Below the pieces are notes generated by a model. The model was given only the letters and a program-made list of their open reading frames with translations. It did no database searches and was not told the origin of the DNA. DNA of 64,000 bases from SZUA-36 sp963727635 (GTDB taxonomy: Bacteria > Pseudomonadota > Gammaproteobacteria > Xanthomonadales > SZUA-36). The stretch covers positions 434,001 through 498,000 of the forward strand of contig CAVSHP010000021.1 in assembly GCA_963727635.1 (NCBI GenBank), in the 5' to 3' direction. Of the stretch, positions 18,704 to 27,746 are shown piece after piece (the stretch's first letter is position 1; each line of letters starts with the position of its first letter). The position numbers and the translations under genes were made by a program.

Positions 18704-20602
18704 ATGAGACTTTTGAAGCAAGCAGATACATTTGATGTCATCGTGATCGGCGGCGGCCATGCCGGCACCGAGGCTGCGCTTGCCGCAGCGCGCAGCGGTG
18801 CGTCTACCCTGTTATTGACCCACAGTATTGAAACGATCGGCCAGATGAGTTGTAACCCGGCTATAGGTGGGATCGGCAAGGGTCACCTGGTCAAGGAAAT
18901 CGATGCTTTGGGGGGGGTCATGGCCGCAGCGGCCGATGCGGCAGGCATCCAGTTGCGTACCCTGAATTCGAGCAAGGGACCGGCAGTACGCGCCACCCGC
19001 GCACAATGTGACCGTAACCTCTATCGCGCCTTCATACGCAGGGTGGTTGAGAATCAGACCGGCCTGAGCATATTTCAACAGGCGGTCGATGACCTGTTGT
19101 TGACAGGTGACCGGGTAACCGGTTGCAGGACAAAGATGGGCCAGGTCTTCCATGCAAACGCCATCGTCCTTACCACTGGAACCTTCCTGGGTGGCAAAAT
19201 TCACATGGGTGAAATCCAGAGTGCGGGTGGCCGCGCGGGTGACCCGCCATCCATATCGCTGGCAAAACGCTTACGCGAACTGCCATTTGATGTTGGCCGT
19301 CTGAAGACCGGCACACCGCCGCGAATCGATGGCAAAACGGTTGATTTCAACCATTTGAAGGTTCAGCCCGGTGACGTGCCAAGACCGGTTTTTTCTTTTT
19401 TGGGCACACATGAAGACCAACCCGAACAGGTCAATTGCTGGATTACCAATACTTCGGAAAAGACACACGAAATCATCCGCTCCGCCCTGCACCGTTCACC
19501 GATGTATTCGGGAAGAATTGATGGCGTAGGCCCGCGCTATTGCCCGTCTATTGAAGACAAGGTCGTACGCTTTGCAGAACGCTTGAGTCACCAGATATTC
19601 ATTGAGCCAGAAGGTCTCAACACACGTGAACTGTACCCGAATGGTATATCAACCAGTTTGCCTTATGATGTCCAGGTGGCATTTGTCCACAGTATCCCGG
19701 GGTTCGAGAACGCCCACATCACGCGGCCGGGTTATGCCATCGAATACGATTTCTTTGATCCCCGCGGCTTGAAAAACAACCTCGAGACGAAATCGGTCCA
19801 GCGCTTGTTTTTTGCCGGGCAGATCAATGGCACGACCGGTTATGAAGAAGCAGCAGCCCAGGGTCTTGTGGCGGGTATCAACGCCGCACGCAGCGTACGT
19901 GGCGAGGCGGCATGGACACCGCGCAGGGACGAAGCCTATATGGGTGTGCTGATCGATGACCTCATCACCCAGGGCACCAAAGAACCATATCGCATGTTCA
20001 CCAGCAGGGCGGAATACCGCTTGCAGTTGCGTGAAGATAACGCCGACTTTCGCCTGACGGAGACAGGTCGCCGTCTCGGCCTGGTCGATGACCGGCGTTG
20101 GCAGGCATTCCAGGACAAAAAAGCAGCCGTCGAGGCAGAACAGCAAAGACTGGGTGCTATCTGGGTCACACCCGACAATGAACTTGGCAGGTCACTGAAA
20201 AATACGCTGGGTGTGGCGCTCAGCAAGGAAGCCAGGGCGCTGGATTTACTCAAACGGCCCGAAATCAACTATTCAGAATTGATGCAAGTGGACGGTCTCG
20301 GCCCGGGTACGAGTGACGTGAAAGTCGCGGAGCAGGTAGACGTGCAGGTTCGTTATGCGGGCTACCTGACACGCCAGGCCGGTGAGGTGGAGCGCAACCA
20401 GCGCAATGAAGACACCGCGATCCCAGCCGGGTTTGACTACACACCGGTACAGGGTCTGTCGGCCGAACTGCGTGAAAAGCTGCAGAAAGTCCTGCCGGAA
20501 AGCATCGGCCAGGCCTCTAGGATTCCGGGGATGACACCGGCCGCAATTTCGCTGCTGCTGGTGTTTTTAAAGCGTTATCGTTCGGCCCAAAAGGTCGCTT
20601 GA
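18704..20602 (+). CDS. mnmG: tRNA uridine-5-carboxymethylaminomethyl modification enzyme MnmG (GidA)
   Basis: FAD protein that, with MnmE, installs the cmnm5 group on wobble U34 of several tRNAs. The N-terminal FAD motif is DVIVIGGGHAGTEAALAAAR. The two GidA signatures are present: GPRYCPSIEDKVVRF (residues ~278-292) and AGQINGTTGYEEAAAQGL (~370). 632 residues, the standard length, fully in frame. The C-terminal helical MnmE-binding domain ends with ASRIPGMTPAAISLLLVFLKR. mnmE is not in the window. A candidate small RNA and glnS follow. Confidence 0.97.
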   Translation: MRLLKQADTFDVIVIGGGHAGTEAALAAARSGASTLLLTHSIETIGQMSCNPAIGGIGKGHLVKEIDALGGVMAAAADAAGIQLRTLNSSKGPAVRATRAQCDRNLYRAFIRRVVENQTGLSIFQQAVDDLLLTGDRVTGCRTKMGQVFHANAIVLTTGTFLGGKIHMGEIQSAGGRAGDPPSISLAKRLRELPFDVGRLKTGTPPRIDGKTVDFNHLKVQPGDVPRPVFSFLGTHEDQPEQVNCWITNTSEKTHEIIRSALHRSPMYSGRIDGVGPRYCPSIEDKVVRFAERLSHQIFIEPEGLNTRELYPNGISTSLPYDVQVAFVHSIPGFENAHITRPGYAIEYDFFDPRGLKNNLETKSVQRLFFAGQINGTTGYEEAAAQGLVAGINAARSVRGEAAWTPRRDEAYMGVLIDDLITQGTKEPYRMFTSRAEYRLQLREDNADFRLTETGRRLGLVDDRRWQAFQDKKAAVEAEQQRLGAIWVTPDNELGRSLKNTLGVALSKEARALDLLKRPEINYSELMQVDGLGPGTSDVKVAEQVDVQVRYAGYLTRQAGEVERNQRNEDTAIPAGFDYTPVQGLSAELREKLQKVLPESIGQASRIPGMTPAAISLLLVFLKRYRSAQKVA

Positions 20603-20678
20603 AATAAATTTTTAATTAATCACAAATAACCAACGATAGCTTTACATCTTTTTAACCTGAAATGGGTATCCTACACAT

Positions 20679-20788
20679 GCAAGTTGACTGTGCCGGTGTG
20701 TCGCTTCTCATGACAGGCAGTCCCCACACTTCTATGCCTATTGCGACGCACCATTTCAAACCCCGGCAAAGCGCCGGGGTTTTTTTTA
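20679..20788 (+). ncRNA. Candidate small structured RNA between mnmG and glnS
   Basis: The 319-base gap between mnmG and glnS holds no good ORF but a compact fold. A 10-bp stem pairs GGTGTGTCGC (20695-20704) with GCGACGCACC (20743-20752), with one G-U. Inside is AGGCA/TGCCT (20715-20719 / 20735-20739), and a strong terminator follows directly. A possible -10 (TATCCT, 20667-20672) would start an RNA near 20679; the -35 (TTTACA, 20641) is 20 bases away, which is long. It does not match 4.5S, 6S or tmRNA features I know. The gap between its terminator and glnS holds only the glnS leader. Confidence 0.5.
20758..20787 (+). terminator. Rho-independent terminator before glnS
   Basis: AAACCCCGGC and GCCGGGGTTT form a 10-bp stem around a five-base loop, followed by a run of T. 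It ends either the mnmG transcript or the candidate sRNA, leaving glnS with its own promoter. Confidence 0.9.
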
Positions 20789-20921
20789 TGTTCAGATTGA
20801 ACGTTACACCCCGGGCGCAAAGCGATTTTTACAAATCAACCGCCATTTGTAGTGGCTGATATCCGTTATGCGATAGAATCCACTGTCCAGTTAACTTGAA
20901 GACAGTTTAAAGGCGATTCCA

Positions 20922-22598
20922 TTGAATAACGACCAGAACCCTCCTGCCACCAATTTTATTCGTAACATTGTCATACGTGACCTTGAATCCGGCAAGCACG
21001 ACAAAATCATCACGCGATTTCCGCCCGAACCCAACGGCCATCTGCATATCGGCCATGCCAAGTCCATTTGCCTGAACTTTGGCCTCGCGGCTGAATTTGG
21101 CGGCACGACCAATCTGCGCTTTGACGATACCAATCCCCTGAAGGAGAGCGAGGATTTTGCCCAGGCCATCATGAACGATGTCCACTGGCTGGGTTTTGAG
21201 TGGAATGAGTTGCGTCATGCTTCCGATTATTTTGCCCAGCTTTATGACTATGCGGTCTACCTGATCAAGGCCGGCAAGGCTTATGTCGACAGCCAGGACG
21301 CAGGTGAGGTGCGCTCGAGCCGTGGTTCGTTCACGGAAGAAGGCACCGAGAGCCCCTACCGGGACCGGCCGATCGAAGAAAATCTTGATCTCTTCACACG
21401 TATGAAAAACGGTGAATTCGAAGACGGTGAGCATGTTTTGCGTGCCCGCATCGACATGACCTCAGGCAATATGCACATGCGTGATCCGGCCATCTACCGA
21501 ATCCGCAAGGTGCCACATCACCGCACCGGAAATAAATGGAATATCTACCCGATGTACGACTGGGCGCACGGTATTTCGGACGCGATAGAGGGGATTACCC
21601 ATTCAATATGCACCCTCGAATTCGAGGAACACCGGCCGCTGTATGACTGGTTTCTTGACAATATCCCCGCACCCTGTCACCCGCAGCAAATTGAGTTTGC
21701 CCGCGGCAACCTGGACTTTACCGTCATGAGCAAACGCAGGCTCAGGCAGTTGGTTGAAGAGGGGCATGTATCGGGCTGGGATGACCCGCGGATGCCGACC
21801 ATTGCCGGGCTGCGCCGCCGCGGATATACCGCGCAGTCCATACGTACGTTCTGGAAAGAAGCGGGTGTATCAAAAGCTGAAAGCATTATCCCGATGGGCG
21901 TGCTGGAGAATGCCGTGCGCAACGATATGAATGAAAAAGCGCCACGTGTGATGGCGGTGCTTGACCCGGTCAAGGTCATTTTAAGCAACTATCCCGATGG
22001 CGAAACCGAGTGGATCGAGGCGCCGTCCCACCCGCAGAATCCAGAAATGGGCAGCCGGATGGTGCCCGTGAACCGGGAAATCTGGATCGAACGTGATGAC
22101 TTCATGGAAGACCCGCCGAACAAGTTTTTCCGTTTGCGTCCGGGTGGTGAAGTTCGCTTGCGTAACGCTTTTATTATCAAGTGTACCGGTTTCAGCAAGG
22201 ATGACGCAGGCAGGGTCACCGAGATTCAATGCGAATACGATCCGGATAGCCGGAGCGGACTACCAGGCGCCTCGCGCAAGGTCAAGGGCACCATCCACTG
22301 GGTATCCGCAGTGCACGGCGTCAATGCCGAAGTCCGTCTTTACGATCGCCTGTTCAGCGTGTCCAACCCATTGGCCGACAAGGACAGAGATTATCTCGAG
22401 TTTCTCAACCCCCACTCGCTGGATATCGTTTCCGACGCCGTCGTCGAACCAGCGGTTGCGGAGGGTAGTCCCGGCGACTTCTTCCAGTTTGAACGCGTAG
22501 GTTATTTCACAATAGACCAGGACAGCGGGGATGCGGCACAGCCGATTCTGAACAGGACGGTTTCATTACGCGACTCCTGGGCTAAACTGAACGAATAA
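20922..22598 (+). CDS. glnS: Glutaminyl-tRNA synthetase
   Basis: Class I synthetase that charges tRNA-Gln. The HIGH motif lies in FPPEPNGHLHIGHAKSI (residues ~30-46) and the KMSKS equivalent in FTVMSKRRLRQL (~270). The glutamine/ATP pocket block FRFDDTNP appears as LRFDDTNPLKESEDFAQ. The C-terminal beta-barrel anticodon-binding part is complete; 558 residues, normal for bacterial GlnS. The start is TTG with AAAGGCG upstream, and no better in-frame ATG lies before the conserved N-terminus. Single-gene unit after a terminator. Confidence 0.96.
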   Translation: MNNDQNPPATNFIRNIVIRDLESGKHDKIITRFPPEPNGHLHIGHAKSICLNFGLAAEFGGTTNLRFDDTNPLKESEDFAQAIMNDVHWLGFEWNELRHASDYFAQLYDYAVYLIKAGKAYVDSQDAGEVRSSRGSFTEEGTESPYRDRPIEENLDLFTRMKNGEFEDGEHVLRARIDMTSGNMHMRDPAIYRIRKVPHHRTGNKWNIYPMYDWAHGISDAIEGITHSICTLEFEEHRPLYDWFLDNIPAPCHPQQIEFARGNLDFTVMSKRRLRQLVEEGHVSGWDDPRMPTIAGLRRRGYTAQSIRTFWKEAGVSKAESIIPMGVLENAVRNDMNEKAPRVMAVLDPVKVILSNYPDGETEWIEAPSHPQNPEMGSRMVPVNREIWIERDDFMEDPPNKFFRLRPGGEVRLRNAFIIKCTGFSKDDAGRVTEIQCEYDPDSRSGLPGASRKVKGTIHWVSAVHGVNAEVRLYDRLFSVSNPLADKDRDYLEFLNPHSLDIVSDAVVEPAVAEGSPGDFFQFERVGYFTIDQDSGDAAQPILNRTVSLRDSWAKLNE

Positions 22599-22681
22599 GC
22601 TGGTGACTTGAGGCACACTCTTATGAGCCGTGGTATTGTTAGAATTCCAGTTCAACCGGGCTGTATTAGAGGAGACTTAAA

Positions 22682-23263
22682 ATGGGTTGGATAGTACTTG
22701 CTTTAATCGTTGCTGCAGTCTTATTTGCGATATCGATCTATAACCGCCTGGTTGCAGGGCGGAACCGTTTCAAGAACGCTTTTGCACAAATCGACGTGCA
22801 ACTCACACGCCGCCATGACCTGATTCCCAACCTGGTGGAGACGGCCAAGGGTTATATGAAGCACGAGCGTGAGACCCTCGAAGCCGTCACCAATGCGCGT
22901 AACATGGCGGTCGCCGGTCTCAAGGCCGCGGCAAAAGACCCGACCGATCCAGGCGCCATGAAACAACTGGCGCAGGCCGAACAGGGCTTATCAGGGGCAC
23001 TTGGCAGACTGTTTGCCGTTTCAGAATCCTACCCGGATCTGAAAGCCAACCAGAACATGATGCAACTTTCCGAAGAACTGACCACGACGGAAAACAAGGT
23101 CGCCTTCGCGCGTCAGGCTTATAACGATTCGGTCATGCTGTACAACACCCTGCGTGAGTCATTTCCGAATAACTTTTTTGCCGGTTGGTTCAATTTCCAG
23201 CCAGCAGAACTGCTGGAAATCGAGGATGAAGCCAAGCGCGAAGCACCCAAGGTTACATTTTAG
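22682..23263 (+). CDS. lemA: LemA family protein
   Basis: 193-residue membrane-anchored protein. One N-terminal hydrophobic helix (WIVLALIVAAVLFAISIYNRLV) is followed by the LemA phrase RNRFKNAFAQIDVQLTRRHDLIPNLVETAKGYMKHE and a helical bundle. NNFFAGWFNFQPAELLEIEDEAKREAP is the conserved C-terminus. Function is poorly defined; LemA genes often sit, as here, beside an M48/HtpX-type metalloprotease. GAGGAG precedes the ATG. The two genes are separated by 61 bases holding a short hairpin. Confidence 0.93.
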   Translation: MGWIVLALIVAAVLFAISIYNRLVAGRNRFKNAFAQIDVQLTRRHDLIPNLVETAKGYMKHERETLEAVTNARNMAVAGLKAAAKDPTDPGAMKQLAQAEQGLSGALGRLFAVSESYPDLKANQNMMQLSEELTTTENKVAFARQAYNDSVMLYNTLRESFPNNFFAGWFNFQPAELLEIEDEAKREAPKVTF

Positions 23264-23283
23264 TTTGTCGTATAGAGCAACGA

Positions 23284-23300
23284 CTGCCCGCTCCGGGCAG
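23284..23300 (+). promoter_or_regulatory. Intercistronic hairpin lemA/M48
   Basis: CTGCCCG, a three-base loop and CGGGCAG form a perfect seven-bp stem just after lemA. There is no T run, so it is more likely an mRNA-stabilising or processing element that separates the two cistrons than a terminator. Confidence 0.4.
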
Positions 23301-23324
23301 CCGTTTGCATGGCGGGGAATGTAA

Positions 23325-25241
23325 TTGAATTTCTTCGAGTATCAGGATAAGGCGCGACGCCAGAGCCGATCGCTGGTGTTCCTGTTTATCCTCGCGGTCG
23401 TCGTCATCATCATCGTGATTGATTTGGCCATCCTGGTCGCTTTCGGCGCGATGGACCCGGAGCATCAGCAATCGGTTTTCAGTCTGCAATCGCTGCGAGC
23501 CAATTCCTCCGTGCTTTTGATTGGTGCATTGGTGACCGCCGGGGTTATCTTTGTAGCCAGCTTGTTCAAGACCGTCGCACTGCACTCAGGCGGTGGAAAG
23601 GTTGCGCGGGATCTGGGCGGCGTCCTGGTCGAAGCGGACGCGCGTGACCCGCAGCGCAGACGGCTGTACAACGTGGTCGAAGAAATTGCGCTGGCATCGG
23701 GTATCCCCGTCCCCGAGATTTACGTTCTGGAGCAGGAGTCGGGTATCAATGCTTTCGCGGCGGGGTTCACACCCGCAGATGCCGCGGTCGCCGTCACCCG
23801 TGGCGCGCTCGACAAACTCAGCCGCGCCGAATTACAGGGTGTAATTGCACACGAGTTCAGCCATATTTTCAATGGTGACATGCGGCTCAATATCCGCCTG
23901 ATGGGCGCCTTGTTCGGTATCCTGATATTGTCGTTGATCGGGCGCAAGGTATTGCGTGGTTCCTATTACATGGGCCGTTCAAAAAACAGTAATGGCGGTG
24001 CAATCGTACTGGTGGCCGTTGCCATCACGCTGGTGGGTTACATCGGATTGTTTTTCGGACGCTGGATAAAAGCGGCAGTTTCCCGTCAACGTGAATACCT
24101 GGCGGATGCATCCGCTGTACAGTTCACGCGTGATCCGGATGGCATCGCCGGTGCACTTAAAAAAATCGCCGTCTACAGTGATGCTTCTTACCTCAATGTG
24201 GAAACCGAGGAAGTCAGCCATATGCTGTTTGGCAATGGTGCGCAAATGAGTATGTTCTCGACCCACCCGCCACTGAACCAACGGATCCAGCGTATTGACA
24301 AGTCTTTCAAACCCGAAGACCTGATTTCTTTGGCTAAAAGCATTCAGCGCCAGGAGCAGGCCGGGGCTGAACAGTCTGCCAGCGAGGAGAAGAGAGCAAA
24401 ACAATCCGCTGGAGGCATGTTCGATGCCGGTAACCTGGTCGATCAGATCGGCAGTCCGGATTTTTCCAGGGTCCTGATGGCAGCGGCGCTGGCGGCTTCC
24501 ATTCCTGAAGAAATCAACCAGGCTGCGCATTCCAACCAGTGGGCGACGGAAGTGCTGTTGTACTGTCTGATGGACCCGGTTGATGAGATTCGCGAACAAC
24601 AGTTACTGTTTGTTGCGCAAAACATGGGGGCTGACAGCGAGGCGCGGGTTCGCGCCCTGTTGGGCGCGGTTCCGGAATTGGCCAGAGAACAACGTTTGCC
24701 GTTGCTTGAAATTTCAATTCCCGAACTGAAACGCAGGCCACCGGACTATATAAGCAAAGTTCTGGCGACCGTCAAGTTGCTGAATACGGCCGATGGACAA
24801 ACCGATGTTTTTGAATACCTCATGGCGAAGATTATCGCCCAACACCTGTGGGAATCCACCAACCCGCAAAAGGTCAGGCTTTCGGGAAAGAAAAATCTGA
24901 CCGAGGTGATCGATAAAGCTTTGGGTGTTATCGCAGTTCTGGCCTCGCATGGTACCGAAAATGCAGCCGCCATTGATAAGGCGTTCCGGGCGGGCAGCAG
25001 CTTGCTGATGGCCGATACGAACGTTTCGATTCCGGTGACTGAAGACTGGATCGAGGTTATGGACAAGGCCTTGCCGGCACTTGATCAACTCAGGCCTGTC
25101 GACAAGCAGAAACTGGTCAAGGCCCTGATTGCGACCGTGATGGCGGATAACAGGGTGGCAGTGGCGGAAATGGAGTTACTGCGTGTCATCTGCTCGGTCA
25201 TACACGTGCCGTTACCGATGATTACCGGTGGCGAGTCCTAG
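23325..25241 (+). CDS. M48 family metallopeptidase with extra C-terminal domain
   Basis: HtpX-like integral membrane zinc protease, 638 residues. Two N-terminal membrane segments (residues ~15-42, 62-85) are followed by the HEXXH motif GVIAHEFSHIFNGD (~175) and two further hydrophobic segments (~200, ~225). REYLADASAVQF supplies the third zinc ligand. After the protease (~residue 330) comes a long helical extension, about 300 residues. Its last ~90 residues (ALPALDQLRPVDKQKLVKAL, then VMADNRVAVAEMELLRVICSVI) resemble the TerB-like helical domain. TTG start with GGCGGGG upstream. Partner of lemA; likely inner-membrane quality control, by inference. Confidence 0.88.
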   Translation: MNFFEYQDKARRQSRSLVFLFILAVVVIIIVIDLAILVAFGAMDPEHQQSVFSLQSLRANSSVLLIGALVTAGVIFVASLFKTVALHSGGGKVARDLGGVLVEADARDPQRRRLYNVVEEIALASGIPVPEIYVLEQESGINAFAAGFTPADAAVAVTRGALDKLSRAELQGVIAHEFSHIFNGDMRLNIRLMGALFGILILSLIGRKVLRGSYYMGRSKNSNGGAIVLVAVAITLVGYIGLFFGRWIKAAVSRQREYLADASAVQFTRDPDGIAGALKKIAVYSDASYLNVETEEVSHMLFGNGAQMSMFSTHPPLNQRIQRIDKSFKPEDLISLAKSIQRQEQAGAEQSASEEKRAKQSAGGMFDAGNLVDQIGSPDFSRVLMAAALAASIPEEINQAAHSNQWATEVLLYCLMDPVDEIREQQLLFVAQNMGADSEARVRALLGAVPELAREQRLPLLEISIPELKRRPPDYISKVLATVKLLNTADGQTDVFEYLMAKIIAQHLWESTNPQKVRLSGKKNLTEVIDKALGVIAVLASHGTENAAAIDKAFRAGSSLLMADTNVSIPVTEDWIEVMDKALPALDQLRPVDKQKLVKALIATVMADNRVAVAEMELLRVICSVIHVPLPMITGGES

Positions 25242-25455
25242 CGTCCTGTCAAGCATCTAATGTCACTTCCGGAGACGGGTTCCGGATGTAGTCATAGTGC
25301 ACCAAAATGTCCCGCCTCGAGAACCCGAATCACAACCGTTTGAGGGATTTTCTGATATCTAAACCGCTCAGTTTTAAGACTTCCGGGTATGAATTTCCCG
25401 TCAGGAACAAAGCACCCCGTTTATGACGGGCTCAAATCAGGTATAGTTGCTCAAA

Positions 25456-27654
25456 ATGAACGGAACAAGCACAAGAAACAGGCGACGCCACCTGCTGTTT
25501 TTTACAGCCTGGTGTCTGTTTGCTACGTGCCTTTTCGCCATTCCGCTTGAAGCACAGTTACTGCCTGAAACAAAAATACCCGCACCTGCGGAAGCACCCT
25601 GGAAGGCGCCCGACCTGGCTGAGCTGCCCTCGGACTGGTGGTCGCAGCTTGAGGGCGCCACACCCGAGGTTACCAGCCAACGGGTAAACCAATTCATGGA
25701 AGCGCTGGAGCAACGAACCAAAGCGCTTGAAGGCGTTGACCTGATCACCGCGCAAAACGGATTGGCTTATATCAGGAGCCAGTTTGAATTGCTGGCGCTG
25801 GCCAAACAAGGCCCGGGTGAGCAACGGTTTGAACCGCCGCTTGCCAAAGAAACCTATTTCCTGGATGAGTTGCTGAACCTGCGGGCCCAGTGGCGTGAGC
25901 TTCAAACCAGCGCAACCCAGGTTGAACTTCAGATCGAGCAATCGGAGAGAAAAACCAGGCTGCTTCAGGACCGCAGGGACAAATTGATACGTGAATTCAC
26001 CGCAATTAATCCCGAATCACCCGCCAGGCTACTCGCCGGTATCAACCGGGTCTCGGCCAGGGTTGAGTTTGAATTGGCACGGGTATCGACGGAAAATTCA
26101 CGCAAAACCCTGAAACAGATCGAGGCACAAAGCCAACTGCTGAGCACGCAGCAGGCATTCGCACGGGATCACCTGGTCAGCACTGATATGACCTTGCCCG
26201 AACTGCAGAAGGCCGTGGCCGAGGCCGATGCAAAAGTCACCGAAATGACGAAAAAGGTGGCCGCTCTCCAGCCACAGTTGTTAAACGTACTTTCTGCTGA
26301 AAGTGTCAACCAAAGCCTGGAGTTGCTCAGAAAGCAACAATTGACACGCGCTTCCGCAGATGCTGAGTTGGCTCAAATCCAGGCAATGCTGGTCACGGCG
26401 AAATCAAACTGGTACCACTTCCGTGCAGGTTTGCTGGATTCCGAGTTTGAAATCCAGGCATCGACCACCCAGGCCCGACGTGTGACCGATGAAGCGCTAA
26501 GACAGGTTGAGTTATGGTCCTCGGCCAGCCAGTCAACATTGATTGCTCCTTCGACTGACACAAGCCTGAATTCGGTCAAGAATTTTGAAATTGCCCAGTC
26601 GGTTGCACGGGATACGCTGGCGGTGCTCGATCAGATCAGGAGTACCAGTGACGATCTGTTGTTCGTGCAGGATATCCTCAACTCGGAATTCATCTCCGCG
26701 CAGAGCGGTTTAAGCAATACGGGTGCACGTTTGAAACTCGCGCTGGGCGACACCTGGGACCGCATCCATCATCTGTCAGATTTTCACCTGTTCGACATTG
26801 GTGGCACCGGGGTAACTCCGGCCGGCCTCATAAAAATGCTCTTGATACTGGGCATGGCCATCGGCATTTCATGGATCATTCGCTATCTCCTGGCCCGTGG
26901 TGTCAGGAGAAGACAGGCCGCTCAAAGCCCGGCTTTCTATGCCCTCGGCAGAATTTTGCACTATGTCATCGTAATGGCCGGCAGTTTTGCCGCACTGGGG
27001 TCCATTGGTATCGACTTCACCAGCTTTGCGTTGATCGCAGGCGCCCTGTCCGTCGGTATCGGTTTTGGCCTGCAGGCGATTGTGAGTAATTTTGTTTCAG
27101 GTCTGATCCTGTTGTTTGAAGGCACGCTGCGGGTTGGAGATTTTATCGAACTGGATAGCACCCTGCGCGGCGTGGTCAAGGAAATCAATACCCGTGCAAC
27201 TGTTATCACCACCAACGACAGCGTTGATCTGGTCGTACCCAACTCGGTCCTGGTTACGACCCAGCTGACCAACTGGACCTTGCGCGAATCATATGGGCGT
27301 TTGCGCGTGTCATTTGGCGTGGCCTATGGCACGGATAAGGAGCTTGTCAAAAAGGTCGCAAACGAGGCCGTCAGGAAACTCGATTGCGCATTGACCAACA
27401 TGCCAGGACGGGAGCCCCAGGTCAGGCTTTCGAGTTTTGGTGAAAGCTCGATGGATTATACCGTTCTTTTTTGGGTCAGCCGGCAAGGCGTACGCCGTCC
27501 CGGGCGCACGCGGGCGGATTTCCTTTGGGAACTTGAAACCCTGTTGCGTGAAAATAACGTACAGATTCCGTTCCCGCAAAGGGATATCCATGTGGTGAGT
27601 GATTTCCGCATCCCTCCGGAAAAGGGTGCCGAACCAGACACATTAATAGATTGA
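25456..27654 (+). CDS. Large MscS-family mechanosensitive channel
   Basis: About 732 residues from the ATG at 25456 (a TTG at 25447 is possible). A signal-like hydrophobic N-terminus (LLFFTAWCLFATCLFAIPLEAQ) precedes a ~400-residue coiled-coil periplasmic region. Membrane helices start near residue 460 (LIKMLLILGMAIGISWIIRYLL), and the MscS core follows: GALSVGIGFGLQAIVSNFVSGLILLFE, the pore helix. The beta domain contains LRVGDFIELDSTLRGVVKEI and VPNSVLVTTQLTNWT. The layout resembles the MscK/MscM-type large channels. Single gene with no operon partner visible. Confidence 0.9.
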   Translation: MNGTSTRNRRRHLLFFTAWCLFATCLFAIPLEAQLLPETKIPAPAEAPWKAPDLAELPSDWWSQLEGATPEVTSQRVNQFMEALEQRTKALEGVDLITAQNGLAYIRSQFELLALAKQGPGEQRFEPPLAKETYFLDELLNLRAQWRELQTSATQVELQIEQSERKTRLLQDRRDKLIREFTAINPESPARLLAGINRVSARVEFELARVSTENSRKTLKQIEAQSQLLSTQQAFARDHLVSTDMTLPELQKAVAEADAKVTEMTKKVAALQPQLLNVLSAESVNQSLELLRKQQLTRASADAELAQIQAMLVTAKSNWYHFRAGLLDSEFEIQASTTQARRVTDEALRQVELWSSASQSTLIAPSTDTSLNSVKNFEIAQSVARDTLAVLDQIRSTSDDLLFVQDILNSEFISAQSGLSNTGARLKLALGDTWDRIHHLSDFHLFDIGGTGVTPAGLIKMLLILGMAIGISWIIRYLLARGVRRRQAAQSPAFYALGRILHYVIVMAGSFAALGSIGIDFTSFALIAGALSVGIGFGLQAIVSNFVSGLILLFEGTLRVGDFIELDSTLRGVVKEINTRATVITTNDSVDLVVPNSVLVTTQLTNWTLRESYGRLRVSFGVAYGTDKELVKKVANEAVRKLDCALTNMPGREPQVRLSSFGESSMDYTVLFWVSRQGVRRPGRTRADFLWELETLLRENNVQIPFPQRDIHVVSDFRIPPEKGAEPDTLID

Positions 27655-27746
27655 GACGCCCGAGATTCAACCTCGTGGGGTATCCAACAGCATACCCCGA
27701 CCGATATCACACGCAGTCTGTTTCAATCATGGAGGGTTGAGCGCTT

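Noticed and set aside
20679..20788. 4.5S or 6S RNA
   Set aside because: The key 4.5S loop sequence is absent and the length is too short for 6S.
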